NCBI GenBank assembly: GCA_002500925.1
Contig: DLTN01000033.1
Coordinates: 1-5,680, forward strand
Direction: 5' to 3'
DNA from: Gemmatimonadales bacterium UBA7835
Lineage (GTDB): Bacteria > Gemmatimonadota > Gemmatimonadetes > Longimicrobiales > Gaopeijiaceae
DNA: 5,680 nucleotides
Shown here: one piece after another, positions 1 to 5,667 of the stretch
How the letters are laid out: each line of letters opens with the position of its first letter
How positions within the stretch are numbered: the stretch's first letter is position 1
Program-made: the position numbers and the translations under genes
Notes under the pieces: generated by a model
Told to the model about the DNA's origin: nothing
The model's input: only the letters and a program-made list of their open reading frames with translations
Databases searched by the model: none

Positions 1-10
1 CACTTTACTG

Positions 11-355
11 TCATCGCCGGCTGGCCCTGTAACCAACGACTGTGAGTATTATGACCCCGGGAATCGCCATCCCAATGGTCCGCCCGATGCTGAGCTTTTC
101 AACTTCTAGGGTGGCAACATCCCGCAGCAGCACTGCCCCAGGAGCCCGCGTCGCCACCAGGGCCCCCGCCCTGATCACTGGAGCTATGAGAATTAGCTCA
201 TCCCCCTCACTCGTTATCACCCGAACCCGCTCAGGTGGCTCCACTTGCTGGATGAGCGCTTCAGCGCTCATCCCCGCGGGCGCCCAAGTAAGGCACCCGG
301 CTAGAGGGAGGACCAGAAGCAGAACGAGTAGGCTAAGACCTCTAGATTGTGACAC
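11..355 (-). CDS. Small Gemmatimonadota-type lipoprotein of unknown function
   Basis: Short exported lipoprotein. The N-terminus is a positively charged start, a Leu/Val-rich hydrophobic stretch and the lipobox LAGC, so lipidation and membrane anchoring are expected. The mature part holds a small beta-rich segment (VRVITSEGDELIL, then APGAVLLRDVATLEVEK). I associate this with proteins common in Gemmatimonadota that carry 'VRV...DG..L.L....I....L.G.....I.L..V..LE..R.S.GRT', but that is recall, not a search result. The C-terminus (GMAIPGVIILTVVGY then ASRR) is hydrophobic and may be a second membrane contact. Start choice: a longer reading begins with GTG at 361, but the AAAGGAG Shine-Dalgarno at 361-367 overlaps that codon. 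It sits 5 bases before the second GTG at 355, which gives a 114-residue protein. It is the last of three minus-strand genes and lies 97 bases after the selenoprotein stop. The function is not known. Confidence 0.75.
   Translation of the reverse strand: MSQSRGLSLLVLLLVLPLAGCLTWAPAGMSAEALIQQVEPPERVRVITSEGDELILIAPVIRAGALVATRAPGAVLLRDVATLEVEKLSIGRTIGMAIPGVIILTVVGYRASRR
251..272. repeat. Perfect inverted repeat, 10-bp arms, inside the lipoprotein gene
   Basis: GATGAGCGCT (251-260) and AGCGCTCATC (263-272) are exact reverse complements separated by two bases. In the mRNA this covers the codons for M-S-A-E-A-L-I, just after the lipobox. It could form a GC-rich mRNA hairpin of about 9 bp with a 4-base loop, or be a dyad recognised by a DNA-binding protein. 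It may also be a by-product of the amino acid sequence. Confidence 0.5.
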
Positions 356-360
356 ACGCA

Positions 361-367
361 CTCCTTT
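361..367 (-). promoter_or_regulatory. Shine-Dalgarno AAAGGAG that decides the lipoprotein start
   Basis: On the minus strand AAAGGAG runs from 367 to 361. It touches the first possible GTG (361-359), so it cannot serve that codon. It is 5 bases from the next in-frame GTG (355-353), which is therefore the likely start. Confidence 0.6.
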
Positions 368-452
368 AAAAGCAGGTATGGGAGAATCTGCAAATGGAAA
401 GCTGTATCCGCGAGGTGTCCCACGCCCGCCATTGAATGGCTACTTCCTCAGT

Positions 453-1112
453 TCAGTCGATGGCCGCTAGAACAGCGATCGGCTCTGGACGCTTCGTGTA
501 ATCAGGGTCCGCTGATGCGTATGTGATCGTTCCCGCCATATTGATCACGAAGGTCGCCGGGATTGCGAGTTCCCACGATTCGTCTCCGTTCATGAGAGAG
601 AGGTCTAGCCCGAGCCCATTTAGATAGACCTCCCTGAGATCATCCGGAAGCTGAAAGGTCAACCCAAATTTACGCGCGACCTCGTTGCCTAGATCGGTCA
701 GAACATCAAACGAAATACCATCCTCATCGCGCCATGCGATAGAGTATTCAGGAAGTTGAGGAGAGAGCGTAACAACTGTTGCTCCTCGAGAAGTGATTTC
801 AGGAAGAAGTCTCTGGAGAGCGACCTGCTCAAGACGACAATAGGGTCACCATCTCCCTCGAAAAAAGCTCACCACAGCAGGCCCTTTGGTGAGCAGCGAA
901 CTCAATCGAATCGTCCCCCCTTCAAGATTGGGAAGAGCAAAGTCAATGGTTCGGTGACCCACCCCAGGTACGCCATCCAGAATGTCCGTTGCCTTAAGTT
1001 CGGCCGTTGCCCGATCCATGACCTCCGTAAACTGAGGATTTCTGACTCCATCTCTTTCGAGCTTCATGGCGCAAAGCTGCCCAGCGAGCGTATCCACCTG
1101 TTCGATCTCCAT
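453..1112 (-). CDS. Peroxiredoxin-like (AhpC/TSA, thioredoxin-fold) selenoprotein with in-frame UGA = selenocysteine
   Basis: Thioredoxin-fold peroxiredoxin-like protein, expected to reduce peroxides or act as a thiol oxidoreductase in the cytoplasm (no signal peptide). The codon at 846-848 is TGA in frame, at residue 89. The residues around it read F-F-R-G-R-W-U-P-Y-C-R-L-E, where family members have Y-R-G-x-W-C-P-Y-C-N-L-E. The TGA thus replaces exactly the catalytic Cys, and Cys92 is retained as the likely resolving partner (UxxC). Other family features follow without gaps: GATVVTLSPQ, ISFDVLTDLGNEVARKFGL, LPDDLREVY, NGDESWELAIPATFVI and YTKRPEP near the C-terminus. The total is 219 residues, about the usual size. 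Other genes here stop at TGA, so wholesale recoding of UGA is unlikely. The ATG at 1112 matches the family N-terminus, though the Shine-Dalgarno is weak. A conventional caller splits or truncates this gene. The alternative, a nonsense mutation, is disfavoured by the intact downstream frame and the hairpin. Confidence 0.9.
809..835 (-). promoter_or_regulatory. Bacterial SECIS-like hairpin downstream of the UGA
   Basis: In mRNA sense, GUCUU (835-831) pairs with GAGAC (813-809), including one U-G wobble. GAGC (830-827) pairs with GCUC (821-818). UCCA (817-814) is a bulge on the 3' side and AGGUC (826-822) is the apical loop. Twenty bases separate the UGA from the GG of the loop. Known bacterial SECIS elements have a short loop with a G in its first two positions, roughly 16-37 bases after the UGA, and the loop of Escherichia coli fdhF contains GGUC. 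This hairpin fits on all counts. It would bind SelB carrying Sec-tRNA. I folded it by eye only, with no energy calculation. Confidence 0.75.
846..848 (-). other. Recoded UGA codon, selenocysteine 89
   Basis: TGA on the minus strand between TGG (W88) and CCC (P90), followed by TAT (Y91) and TGT (C92). The reading frame stays open through it until the true stop TGA at 453-455. The position equals the peroxidatic Cys of the W-C-P-Y-C motif. Confidence 0.88.
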
Positions 1113-1164
1113 TTTTCATTAGTCATAGGCTCAGGGTTAGAAACCACAACCACTTAGCCCAACC

Positions 1165-1186
1165 TTCGTTACTAAATAGTAACGAA
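1165..1186. promoter_or_regulatory. Palindromic operator candidate upstream of the selenoprotein gene
   Basis: TTCGTTACTA (1165-1174) and TAGTAACGAA (1177-1186) are exact reverse complements separated by AA. The dyad lies 53-74 bases upstream of the selenoprotein start and 10 bases past the phosphoesterase stop, in non-coding DNA. On the minus strand CTGACA (1200-1195) could be a -35 element with TATTTA (1178-1173) as a weak -10 at 16 bases, so the dyad would overlap the promoter. No T-run follows on either strand, which argues against a terminator. The TACT...AGTA core resembles sites of HxlR/DUF24-type redox regulators; that link is inference. Confidence 0.55.
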
Positions 1187-1196
1187 CGAACTCCTG

Positions 1197-1679
1197 TCAG
1201 ATTGTTTCTTCAAGCTCAATTATCTCGCTTGAAACACGTCCTCGTTCATCAACCCGCAAACGACCTACGGTAACCGGAAGATTGAAACGCCGATGGCCAG
1301 CCGCGCCGGGATTGAAATAAAGGACTCCACCACTCCGCTCCATAGCTGGACGGTGCGAGTGACCATAAACGACGACTGCGAACCCGACTGAAGAAGGGTC
1401 GAGGTCAAGATCACTGATGTCGTGCAACATGTACGCTAAGACCGGAGAAGTACCCTCCGACAAGTGCACCACTTCTCTCTTTGGCCAGTTTGAGGCCCCC
1501 TCGTCATAATCGTTATTCCCCTTAACCACAAAAACAGGTGCTATACCGGACAATACTTCGAGGATACCGGCTCCACCCACGTCACCAGCGTGCAAGATCA
1601 AGTCACTGTCTCTCAAAGCATCAACTGCTTCTTCACGGAGTAACCCGTGGGTATCCGAAATCACCCCTATGGTTCGCAC
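1197..1679 (-). CDS. Metallophosphoesterase of the YfcE/MJ0936 family
   Basis: Small cytoplasmic calcineurin-like phosphoesterase, a two-metal phosphodiesterase fold whose physiological substrate is usually unknown. All metal motifs are visible in 160 residues, a normal family length: D9-T-H11 in VISDTHG, G-D33 in HAGDVGG, G-N55-N-D in VKGNNDYD, H86 in YMLHD, G-H107-S-H109 in YGHSHRP, and N123-P-G in FNPGAAG. The family commonly has GNCD and NPGS; here these are GNND and NPGA, both mild variants that keep the metal ligands. The start is GTG at 1679, supported by a purine-rich GAGAGGGG at 1691-1684, 4 bases upstream. It is the first gene of the minus-strand group and diverges from the PhzF gene across a 73-base gap. 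An 84-base gap with its own operator-like palindrome separates it from the selenoprotein gene, so co-transcription is uncertain. Confidence 0.9.
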   Translation of the reverse strand: MRTIGVISDTHGLLREEAVDALRDSDLILHAGDVGGAGILEVLSGIAPVFVVKGNNDYDEGASNWPKREVVHLSEGTSPVLAYMLHDISDLDLDPSSVGFAVVVYGHSHRPAMERSGGVLYFNPGAAGHRRFNLPVTVGRLRVDERGRVSSEIIELEETI

Positions 1680-1717
1680 TGGACCCCTCTCGTGGTATTG
1701 TCGATCCTAGACTCTAT

Positions 1718-1733
1718 GGTGACGTATATCACA
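1718..1733. promoter_or_regulatory. CRP/FNR-family-like site in the divergent gap
   Basis: GGTGA-CGTATA-TCACA matches the CRP consensus TGTGA-N6-TCACA at nine of the ten defined bases. It lies between the divergent phosphoesterase and PhzF genes, 19 bases before the PhzF start and 38 bases before the phosphoesterase start. A regulator there could act on both. This is a motif match only. Confidence 0.35.
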
Positions 1734-1752
1734 GTGCCGAAGCAAGCAGCCC

Positions 1753-2730
1753 ATGAAACTCCCATTCTACACGCTCGACGTATTTACTGATCGCACGTTC
1801 GGAGGTAATCCTCTCGCCGTATTTCCGAACGCCACACACCTGCCGTCAGAGCTGATGCAGCGCATTGCGCTGGAGATGAACCTCTCAGAGACAGTGTTTA
1901 TAGGCCCTCCCGAGACGGAGGCAGGAACGGCGAGAGTGCGAATTTTCACGCCGCGCCAAGAAGTGCCTTTCGCTGGCCATCCTACAGTTGGTACAGCCAT
2001 TTTCCTCGCAGACGAAATCACCTCCAGCGAAGGCGACAAGATTCGAGGACAAACGTTCACCAAACCTCCAGTTCAAACGCCTCCCAATGGTGAACTCACA
2101 ATCGTGCTGGAAGAGAACGTGGGCCCGGTCCCCGTAGAGGTGAGATTTGAAGCCGGCGTCCCAGTGTTCGCGAAATTTACTACAGCGCTTTTGTCCGAAC
2201 ATCGACCAAATCCACACCCAGTCTCCGAGGTGGCGGCTCTGATCGGTGTAGAGGAATCCGATATTGGCGGTGGCCCCTTCAGGTCCGAACTCGAGGTCGA
2301 ACAAGTCAGTTGTGGACTCGAGTATTTCATCATTCCGGTTAGGACCCTCGAGGCCGTTCGCCGTTCGTCGCTAGACTCAGCACGTTGGAAGAAGATGCTC
2401 TCAAATTCTTGGGCGAAATTCGTTTACGTAGTGTGCATGGAGGCCGAAGGCGAAGGTGTCGACGTACATGTTCGCATGTACGCACCTGGTTCTGGAGTCC
2501 CCGAAGATCCCGCGACGGGCTCTGCCGCCGCCGCGCTCGGTGGATATCTCTCGGCCGCTGACGGAACCAGCGAGGCCTCGCTATCGTGGACGGTGGAACA
2601 GGGGATCGAAATGGGCCGTCCTAGTATACTGCACGTTGAGGCAGATCGGATGCATGGGGCGACATCGGCCATCCGCGTAGGGGGTAGCGCGGTACGGGTA
2701 AGTCGAGGCACCATGGAGGTACCATCCTGA
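1753..2730 (+). CDS. PhzF-family isomerase/epimerase
   Basis: Member of the PhzF family (diaminopimelate-epimerase-like fold), cytoplasmic and cofactor-free. The family includes the phenazine enzyme PhzF, but most members have unknown substrates and there is no phenazine operon here. Family motifs are present in order: FYTLDVFTDRTFGGNPLAVF at residues 5-24, the catalytic Glu46 in NLSETVF, H76 in VPFAGHPTVGTA, and the C-terminal half-barrel signature PEDPATGSAAAALGGYL at 250-266. Length is 325 residues, longer than the common 260-300, with additional sequence around residues 80-130 and 155-185. The ATG at 1753 fits the usual N-terminus although no strong Shine-Dalgarno precedes it. It begins the plus-strand group; the next start is 35 bases after its stop (17 by the earlier ATG), so joint transcription with the exported protein gene is possible. 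Substrate unknown. Confidence 0.9.
   Translation: MKLPFYTLDVFTDRTFGGNPLAVFPNATHLPSELMQRIALEMNLSETVFIGPPETEAGTARVRIFTPRQEVPFAGHPTVGTAIFLADEITSSEGDKIRGQTFTKPPVQTPPNGELTIVLEENVGPVPVEVRFEAGVPVFAKFTTALLSEHRPNPHPVSEVAALIGVEESDIGGGPFRSELEVEQVSCGLEYFIIPVRTLEAVRRSSLDSARWKKMLSNSWAKFVYVVCMEAEGEGVDVHVRMYAPGSGVPEDPATGSAAAALGGYLSAADGTSEASLSWTVEQGIEMGRPSILHVEADRMHGATSAIRVGGSAVRVSRGTMEVPS
2463..2482 (+). repeat. 8-bp inverted repeat with TTCG loop inside the PhzF gene
   Basis: CGTACATG (2463-2470) and CATGTACG (2475-2482) flank TTCG. The mRNA could form a stable tetraloop hairpin, although the closing pair is G-C and not the C-G of the exceptionally stable cUUCGg form. It encodes V-H-V-R-M-Y, ordinary coding sequence in this family, so it may have no role. 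Confidence 0.4.
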
Positions 2731-2752
2731 AGACGGATCGATCACCTATGAT

Positions 2753-2757
2753 AAGGA
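2753..2757 (+). promoter_or_regulatory. Shine-Dalgarno AAGGA that decides the start of the plug-like protein
   Basis: AAGGA is 8 bases before the ATG at 2766, an ideal distance. It lies downstream of the alternative ATG at 2748, so it can serve only the later start. Confidence 0.6.
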
Positions 2758-2765
2758 ATCCTGCA

Positions 2766-3536
2766 ATGGGGATTTCCAATCGACTTAAGACCTGCCGGAG
2801 AGCACTAATTTGGGCCGCTGCCTTTATTTCCTTCATAGCTTCTGAGAAAGTCGCCGCTCAAACTATCCTCGGACGCGTGTTGGATCAGGCAAACGAAGCG
2901 CCTGTCGGTGATGTGATCATTCAACTGATCGAGCGCGACGGAACCGAACGTCTTAGAGCGCTGTCAGATTCAGACGGAAGATTCGTACTCGCTCCCCCAA
3001 AGGCAGGAGAATATTTCTTAGCCACAGAACGTTTTGGCTACTTGGCAACACGCTCTCCCCTGATCGCACTGCGCATGGGGGGAGAAGCGCCTCTGGAGTT
3101 GATGATCTCACCCGAGCCACTGGGGTTAGTGGGACTAGAAGTCTCTGTCGAGGAACTAGCAGCTGAGGAACTCGACCAGATGGGGCTTAGCCCAAATCAG
3201 TTAGGAAACCGTTGGATCAATCGCGCAGATATCGAGGCTGTACAGATGCCGGGGCTGGCCAAGGACGTGATCCGCTGGCAGAACATCGCAGGGGTCTACA
3301 TCGACGAGTACGACGCAACCGATGACGCTCCCCTCTGTGTGCGCTTCGTGAGAAGATCGCGACAGTGTGCGATCACCGTAATCGATGGGATCGTCGTACC
3401 ACCTGAGCAAGCGTACAGTCTGATCTCAGAAAACGTCGAGGCGATCGCCATTCTCAATCCTACGGATGCGGCGACGTTCTATGGGACTGCGGGCGGAGGT
3501 GGCGCCGTCCTCTTCTGGTCGAGGAGGGGAAGGTAG
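2766..3536 (+). CDS. Exported CarboxypepD_reg-like plus TonB-plug-like domain protein (no barrel)
   Basis: Secreted protein of 256 residues. Residues 1-32 form a signal peptide: basic NRLKTCRR, hydrophobic ALIWAAAFISFIAS, likely cut near KVAAQ. Residues 34-115 look like a carboxypeptidase-regulatory-like beta sandwich (ILGRVLDQANEAPVGDVIIQL, DSDGRFVLAPPKAGEYFL, FGYLATRSPL). Residues 150-256 resemble the plug domain of TonB-dependent receptors: INRADIEAV, AKDVIRWQNIAGVYI, CAITVIDGIVVPPE, ISENVEAIAILNPTDAATFYGTAGGGGAVLFWSRRG. There is no outer-membrane barrel after it; the gene ends in TAG right after the plug. Such barrel-less proteins recur in Gemmatimonadota, to my knowledge without an assigned role. 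Cys191 and Cys201 flank RFVRRSRQ and could form a periplasmic disulfide. An ATG at 2748 would add six residues, but AAGGA favours 2766. It may bind a surface polymer or partner a receptor; this is not established. Confidence 0.8.
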   Translation: MGISNRLKTCRRALIWAAAFISFIASEKVAAQTILGRVLDQANEAPVGDVIIQLIERDGTERLRALSDSDGRFVLAPPKAGEYFLATERFGYLATRSPLIALRMGGEAPLELMISPEPLGLVGLEVSVEELAAEELDQMGLSPNQLGNRWINRADIEAVQMPGLAKDVIRWQNIAGVYIDEYDATDDAPLCVRFVRRSRQCAITVIDGIVVPPEQAYSLISENVEAIAILNPTDAATFYGTAGGGGAVLFWSRRGR

Positions 3537-3605
3537 CGTGCGCCAGGAGAAAGGCCGACAGTTGCGCAGTGATTCTGGTCTCGACGGCTTGCGGGAGATA
3601 GGCTA

Positions 3606-3626
3606 AAGCTCCCTTGAACGGAGCTT
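3606..3626 (+). promoter_or_regulatory. Hairpin covering the deacetylase Shine-Dalgarno
   Basis: AAGCTCC (3606-3612) and GGAGCTT (3620-3626) are exact complements around a 7-base loop (CTTGAAC). The 3' arm starts with GGAG, which is 7 bases from the ATG at 3631 and is the evident ribosome binding site. When folded, the site is paired, so translation could be gated by a thermosensor, a protein, or leader folding. The tail is CTTA, without a T-run, so it is a poor terminator. Confidence 0.5.
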
Positions 3627-3630
3627 CTTA

Positions 3631-4644
3631 ATGTCGTCATCATTCATTTCTCTTGTGAAACGCATTTCTTCCCAGCGGCTGTGCCTATTCCTAGCGCTCG
3701 GAGCGGCAGCAACCATGGTCGCATGTGGTATTCAGGACACATCAGACCAATCCATGGAGGCCGACGAGCCCTGGAACTGGTCCGACGAGTTCGTGCGCTC
3801 TGCTGTAGATCAAGTGCGAGCCGGACGAGATTTGAATCCCGACTCTTGGCCGGGTGGAGCGAGAGTAGCTGTGCTCCTTTCCTACGACGTGGACAATGAG
3901 ACAGTCCAAGGGCTCAGGACTGGCAACATAAGTATTGGCCCTCTTTCTCAAGGCCAGTATGGGTCACGTGTAGCTCTGCCTCGGGTCGTTAAATTAATGA
4001 ATGAGCAGGGAGTGCCATCCACCTTTTTCTTTCCTGCTTGGAGCCTCAAGCTAGCCCCAGAACAGGCTGACCTGATCCAAGAGTCAGGGATGCACGAAAT
4101 CGCAGCGCACGGTTGGATACACGAACTGAATACGGCCTTGGACGGGCCAACTGAAGAGCGGCTTCTAAGGCAAGCAGTCGACGCTATAGAGGAGATTACC
4201 GGAACGCGGCCCGTAGGGTATCGTGCCCCATCTTGGAACCACAGCCCTAACACGCTGAGGATTGTGCGCGATATAGGGTTTCTCTACGAGAGCTCGCTAA
4301 TGGCGGACGACCGTCCCTATGAGCTAGTTCAGAATGGTGAACCGACAGGGATGGTGGAATTACCAGTGGAATGGATTCTGGATGACGCGCCACTCTTTAA
4401 CCCGCGCGGAAACAGTTACATGAACCCGCGAGACGTTATGCAGGTATGGATTGATGAGTTCGACAAAGCATGGGAAGAAGGAACGATGTTCCTCCTTACA
4501 ATGCACCCTCATGTCATCGGGCACCGATCACGGATAATCGCGCTCGAAGGTCTGATCGAGCATATGAAGTCACGTGAGGGTGTCTGGTTCGGTACGCATG
4601 AGGAAGCGGCACGCTGGGTGCGAAAGCAGGCTGGAATGGACTAA
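3631..4644 (+). CDS. Polysaccharide deacetylase lipoprotein (CE4, HpPgdA/PuuE-like)
   Basis: NodB-type (carbohydrate esterase 4) metal-dependent deacetylase, 337 residues, with an export signal ending in a lipobox-like M-V-A-C32. The enzyme is expected to be anchored to a membrane and to face the periplasm. Visible motifs: SYDVDNE with D86 and D88 (metal and base region), H160-G-W-I-H164 (metal ligands), R198-A-P-S-W (motif 3), ELPVEW at 243-248, and TMHPHVIGHRSR at 290-301 with H292/H294. The variant first motif and HPHVIG are typical of the subfamily that holds Helicobacter peptidoglycan deacetylase HpPgdA and allantoinase PuuE, not of classical chitin deacetylases (TFDDG). The substrate could be peptidoglycan, another N-acetylated sugar, or a cyclic amide. 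Most relatives I know are cytoplasmic, so the lipoprotein signal is notable. It follows the plug-like protein after 94 bases and has its own Shine-Dalgarno within a hairpin, so separate control is plausible. Confidence 0.88.
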   Translation: MSSSFISLVKRISSQRLCLFLALGAAATMVACGIQDTSDQSMEADEPWNWSDEFVRSAVDQVRAGRDLNPDSWPGGARVAVLLSYDVDNETVQGLRTGNISIGPLSQGQYGSRVALPRVVKLMNEQGVPSTFFFPAWSLKLAPEQADLIQESGMHEIAAHGWIHELNTALDGPTEERLLRQAVDAIEEITGTRPVGYRAPSWNHSPNTLRIVRDIGFLYESSLMADDRPYELVQNGEPTGMVELPVEWILDDAPLFNPRGNSYMNPRDVMQVWIDEFDKAWEEGTMFLLTMHPHVIGHRSRIIALEGLIEHMKSREGVWFGTHEEAARWVRKQAGMD

Positions 4645-4704
4645 GCGATCCAGGGTCCGCCAATCAATAGTTCGCTACTGCGGAATACCTCCAACCCAAA
4701 AAGC

Positions 4705-5667
4705 ATGGTCATTCGATCAATTACCCTGACCTTGGTATGCCTCTCAAGTGCATGTCTATCAGGGGAAACTGAGAGCCCAAATTCCAGCGACACTAGAGCC
4801 CTCTCGGCCGAATCCGAGACTAATCAAACACGCCTAGTAATGCTCGGGACAGGGACACCAAACGCCGACCCAGAGCGCTCAGGGCCAGCAGTAGCGGTTG
4901 TCGTTGACGACCGAGCCTTCATTTTTGACACTGGCCCCGGAGTTGTGCGACGCGCTTCTAAAGCTTCACGTGACTTAGCGATTCCAGCGCTTGGCCCAGA
5001 GAACTTGAAGAACGTGTTTATAACGCACCTGCACTCCGATCACACTCTGGGCCTCCCGGATATCCTACTGAGTCCTTGGGTTTTAGACCGCCCCGATCAC
5101 TTACGCGTCGTGGGCCCTCCCGGCATCGAAGACATGATGAACTACATCGTTCTCGCCTACCAAGCCGACATAGATCGGCGTATCAACGGACTAGAGCCTC
5201 GGGATGCAAATCGGGATGGCTACATGCCGGATGTGATCGAGACTGAAGGTGGTTTGGTCTACGACGAGGATGGAGTCCGAATTGAAGCGATACCTGTCAT
5301 TCACGGAGATTGGCTTTTTTCTTTTGCCTATAAAATTACTGGGCCAGACCGGACGATCGTGATCAGCGGAGATACCGCGCCGAGTCAGTCAATCGTCGAC
5401 TCGTGCAACGGCTGTGACGTACTAGTGCATGAAGTGTATAGTGGCGAGCGCTTCCCCACCCGGCCGACTCCATGGCAAACCTACCACAGCGCATTTCACA
5501 CCTCACCGACAGAGCTCGTAGATATCGCAACCCGGGCGAAAGCCCAAAAACTAGTGCTATACCATCAGCTCTACTGGGGCACCGACGATACTGGGCTCAT
5601 CGCTGAAGTGAGAGCAGCAGGCTGGGAGGGTCCACTGGAATCAGCAGTGGACTTAGGGGAGTACTAG
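4705..5667 (+). CDS. Exported metallo-beta-lactamase-fold hydrolase (AtsA/RNase Z-like)
   Basis: MBL-fold hydrolase of 320 residues. The start has a hydrophobic segment and L-S-S-A-C17, a plausible though non-ideal lipobox (Ser where Leu, Val or Ile is usual), followed by a Ser/Glu-rich linker. The fold begins at LVMLGTGTPNADPERSGPA (44-62). Metal motifs: T-H108-L-H110-S-D112-H113, H200 in VIHGDW, D223 in SGDTAPSQ, H242 in VHEVY, and H287 in YHQLYWG. H261 and H265 in the TYHSAFHTSP segment resemble the RNase Z/arylsulfatase HST-type motif. RNase Z itself is cytoplasmic, so an exported member is more like the AtsA arylsulfatase group of Pseudoalteromonas or an esterase/lactonase. The substrate is not shown. 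The gap from the deacetylase is 60 bases with no clear terminator, so the two may be co-transcribed. No strong Shine-Dalgarno is visible. Confidence 0.85.
   Translation: MVIRSITLTLVCLSSACLSGETESPNSSDTRALSAESETNQTRLVMLGTGTPNADPERSGPAVAVVVDDRAFIFDTGPGVVRRASKASRDLAIPALGPENLKNVFITHLHSDHTLGLPDILLSPWVLDRPDHLRVVGPPGIEDMMNYIVLAYQADIDRRINGLEPRDANRDGYMPDVIETEGGLVYDEDGVRIEAIPVIHGDWLFSFAYKITGPDRTIVISGDTAPSQSIVDSCNGCDVLVHEVYSGERFPTRPTPWQTYHSAFHTSPTELVDIATRAKAQKLVLYHQLYWGTDDTGLIAEVRAAGWEGPLESAVDLGEY

Noticed and set aside
181..199. GAGCTA / TAGCTC inverted repeat in the lipoprotein gene
   Set aside because: Only 6-bp arms with a 7-base loop inside coding sequence; expected by chance at this length.
428..440. 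GCCATT-G-AATGGC dyad after the selenoprotein stop as a terminator
   Set aside because: The stem is short (about 5 bp after allowing a loop) and no T-run follows on the minus strand; at most a weak hairpin.
453..455. Whether the final TGA of the selenoprotein gene is also a Sec codon
   Set aside because: The protein has reached the normal family length, and the residues that would follow show no similarity or Cys-aligned motif.
453..848. Reading the peroxiredoxin-like gene as a pseudogene or as two separate small genes
   Set aside because: No frameshift is needed, the only interruption is a TGA at the catalytic Cys codon, the remainder matches the family through the C-terminus, and a SECIS-like hairpin follows.
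756..1157. 133-residue plus-strand ORF opposite the selenoprotein gene
   Set aside because: It is antisense to a clear protein family, has no recognisable domain and a composition typical of a shadow frame.
1885..2333. Minus-strand ORFs of 86-139 residues across the PhzF gene
   Set aside because: They overlap a fully conserved PhzF coding frame and show no domain, signal peptide or ribosome binding site.
1753..2730. Part of a phenazine biosynthesis cluster, suggested by the PhzF family
   Set aside because: No other phz genes are present, and most PhzF-family proteins lie outside phenazine clusters.
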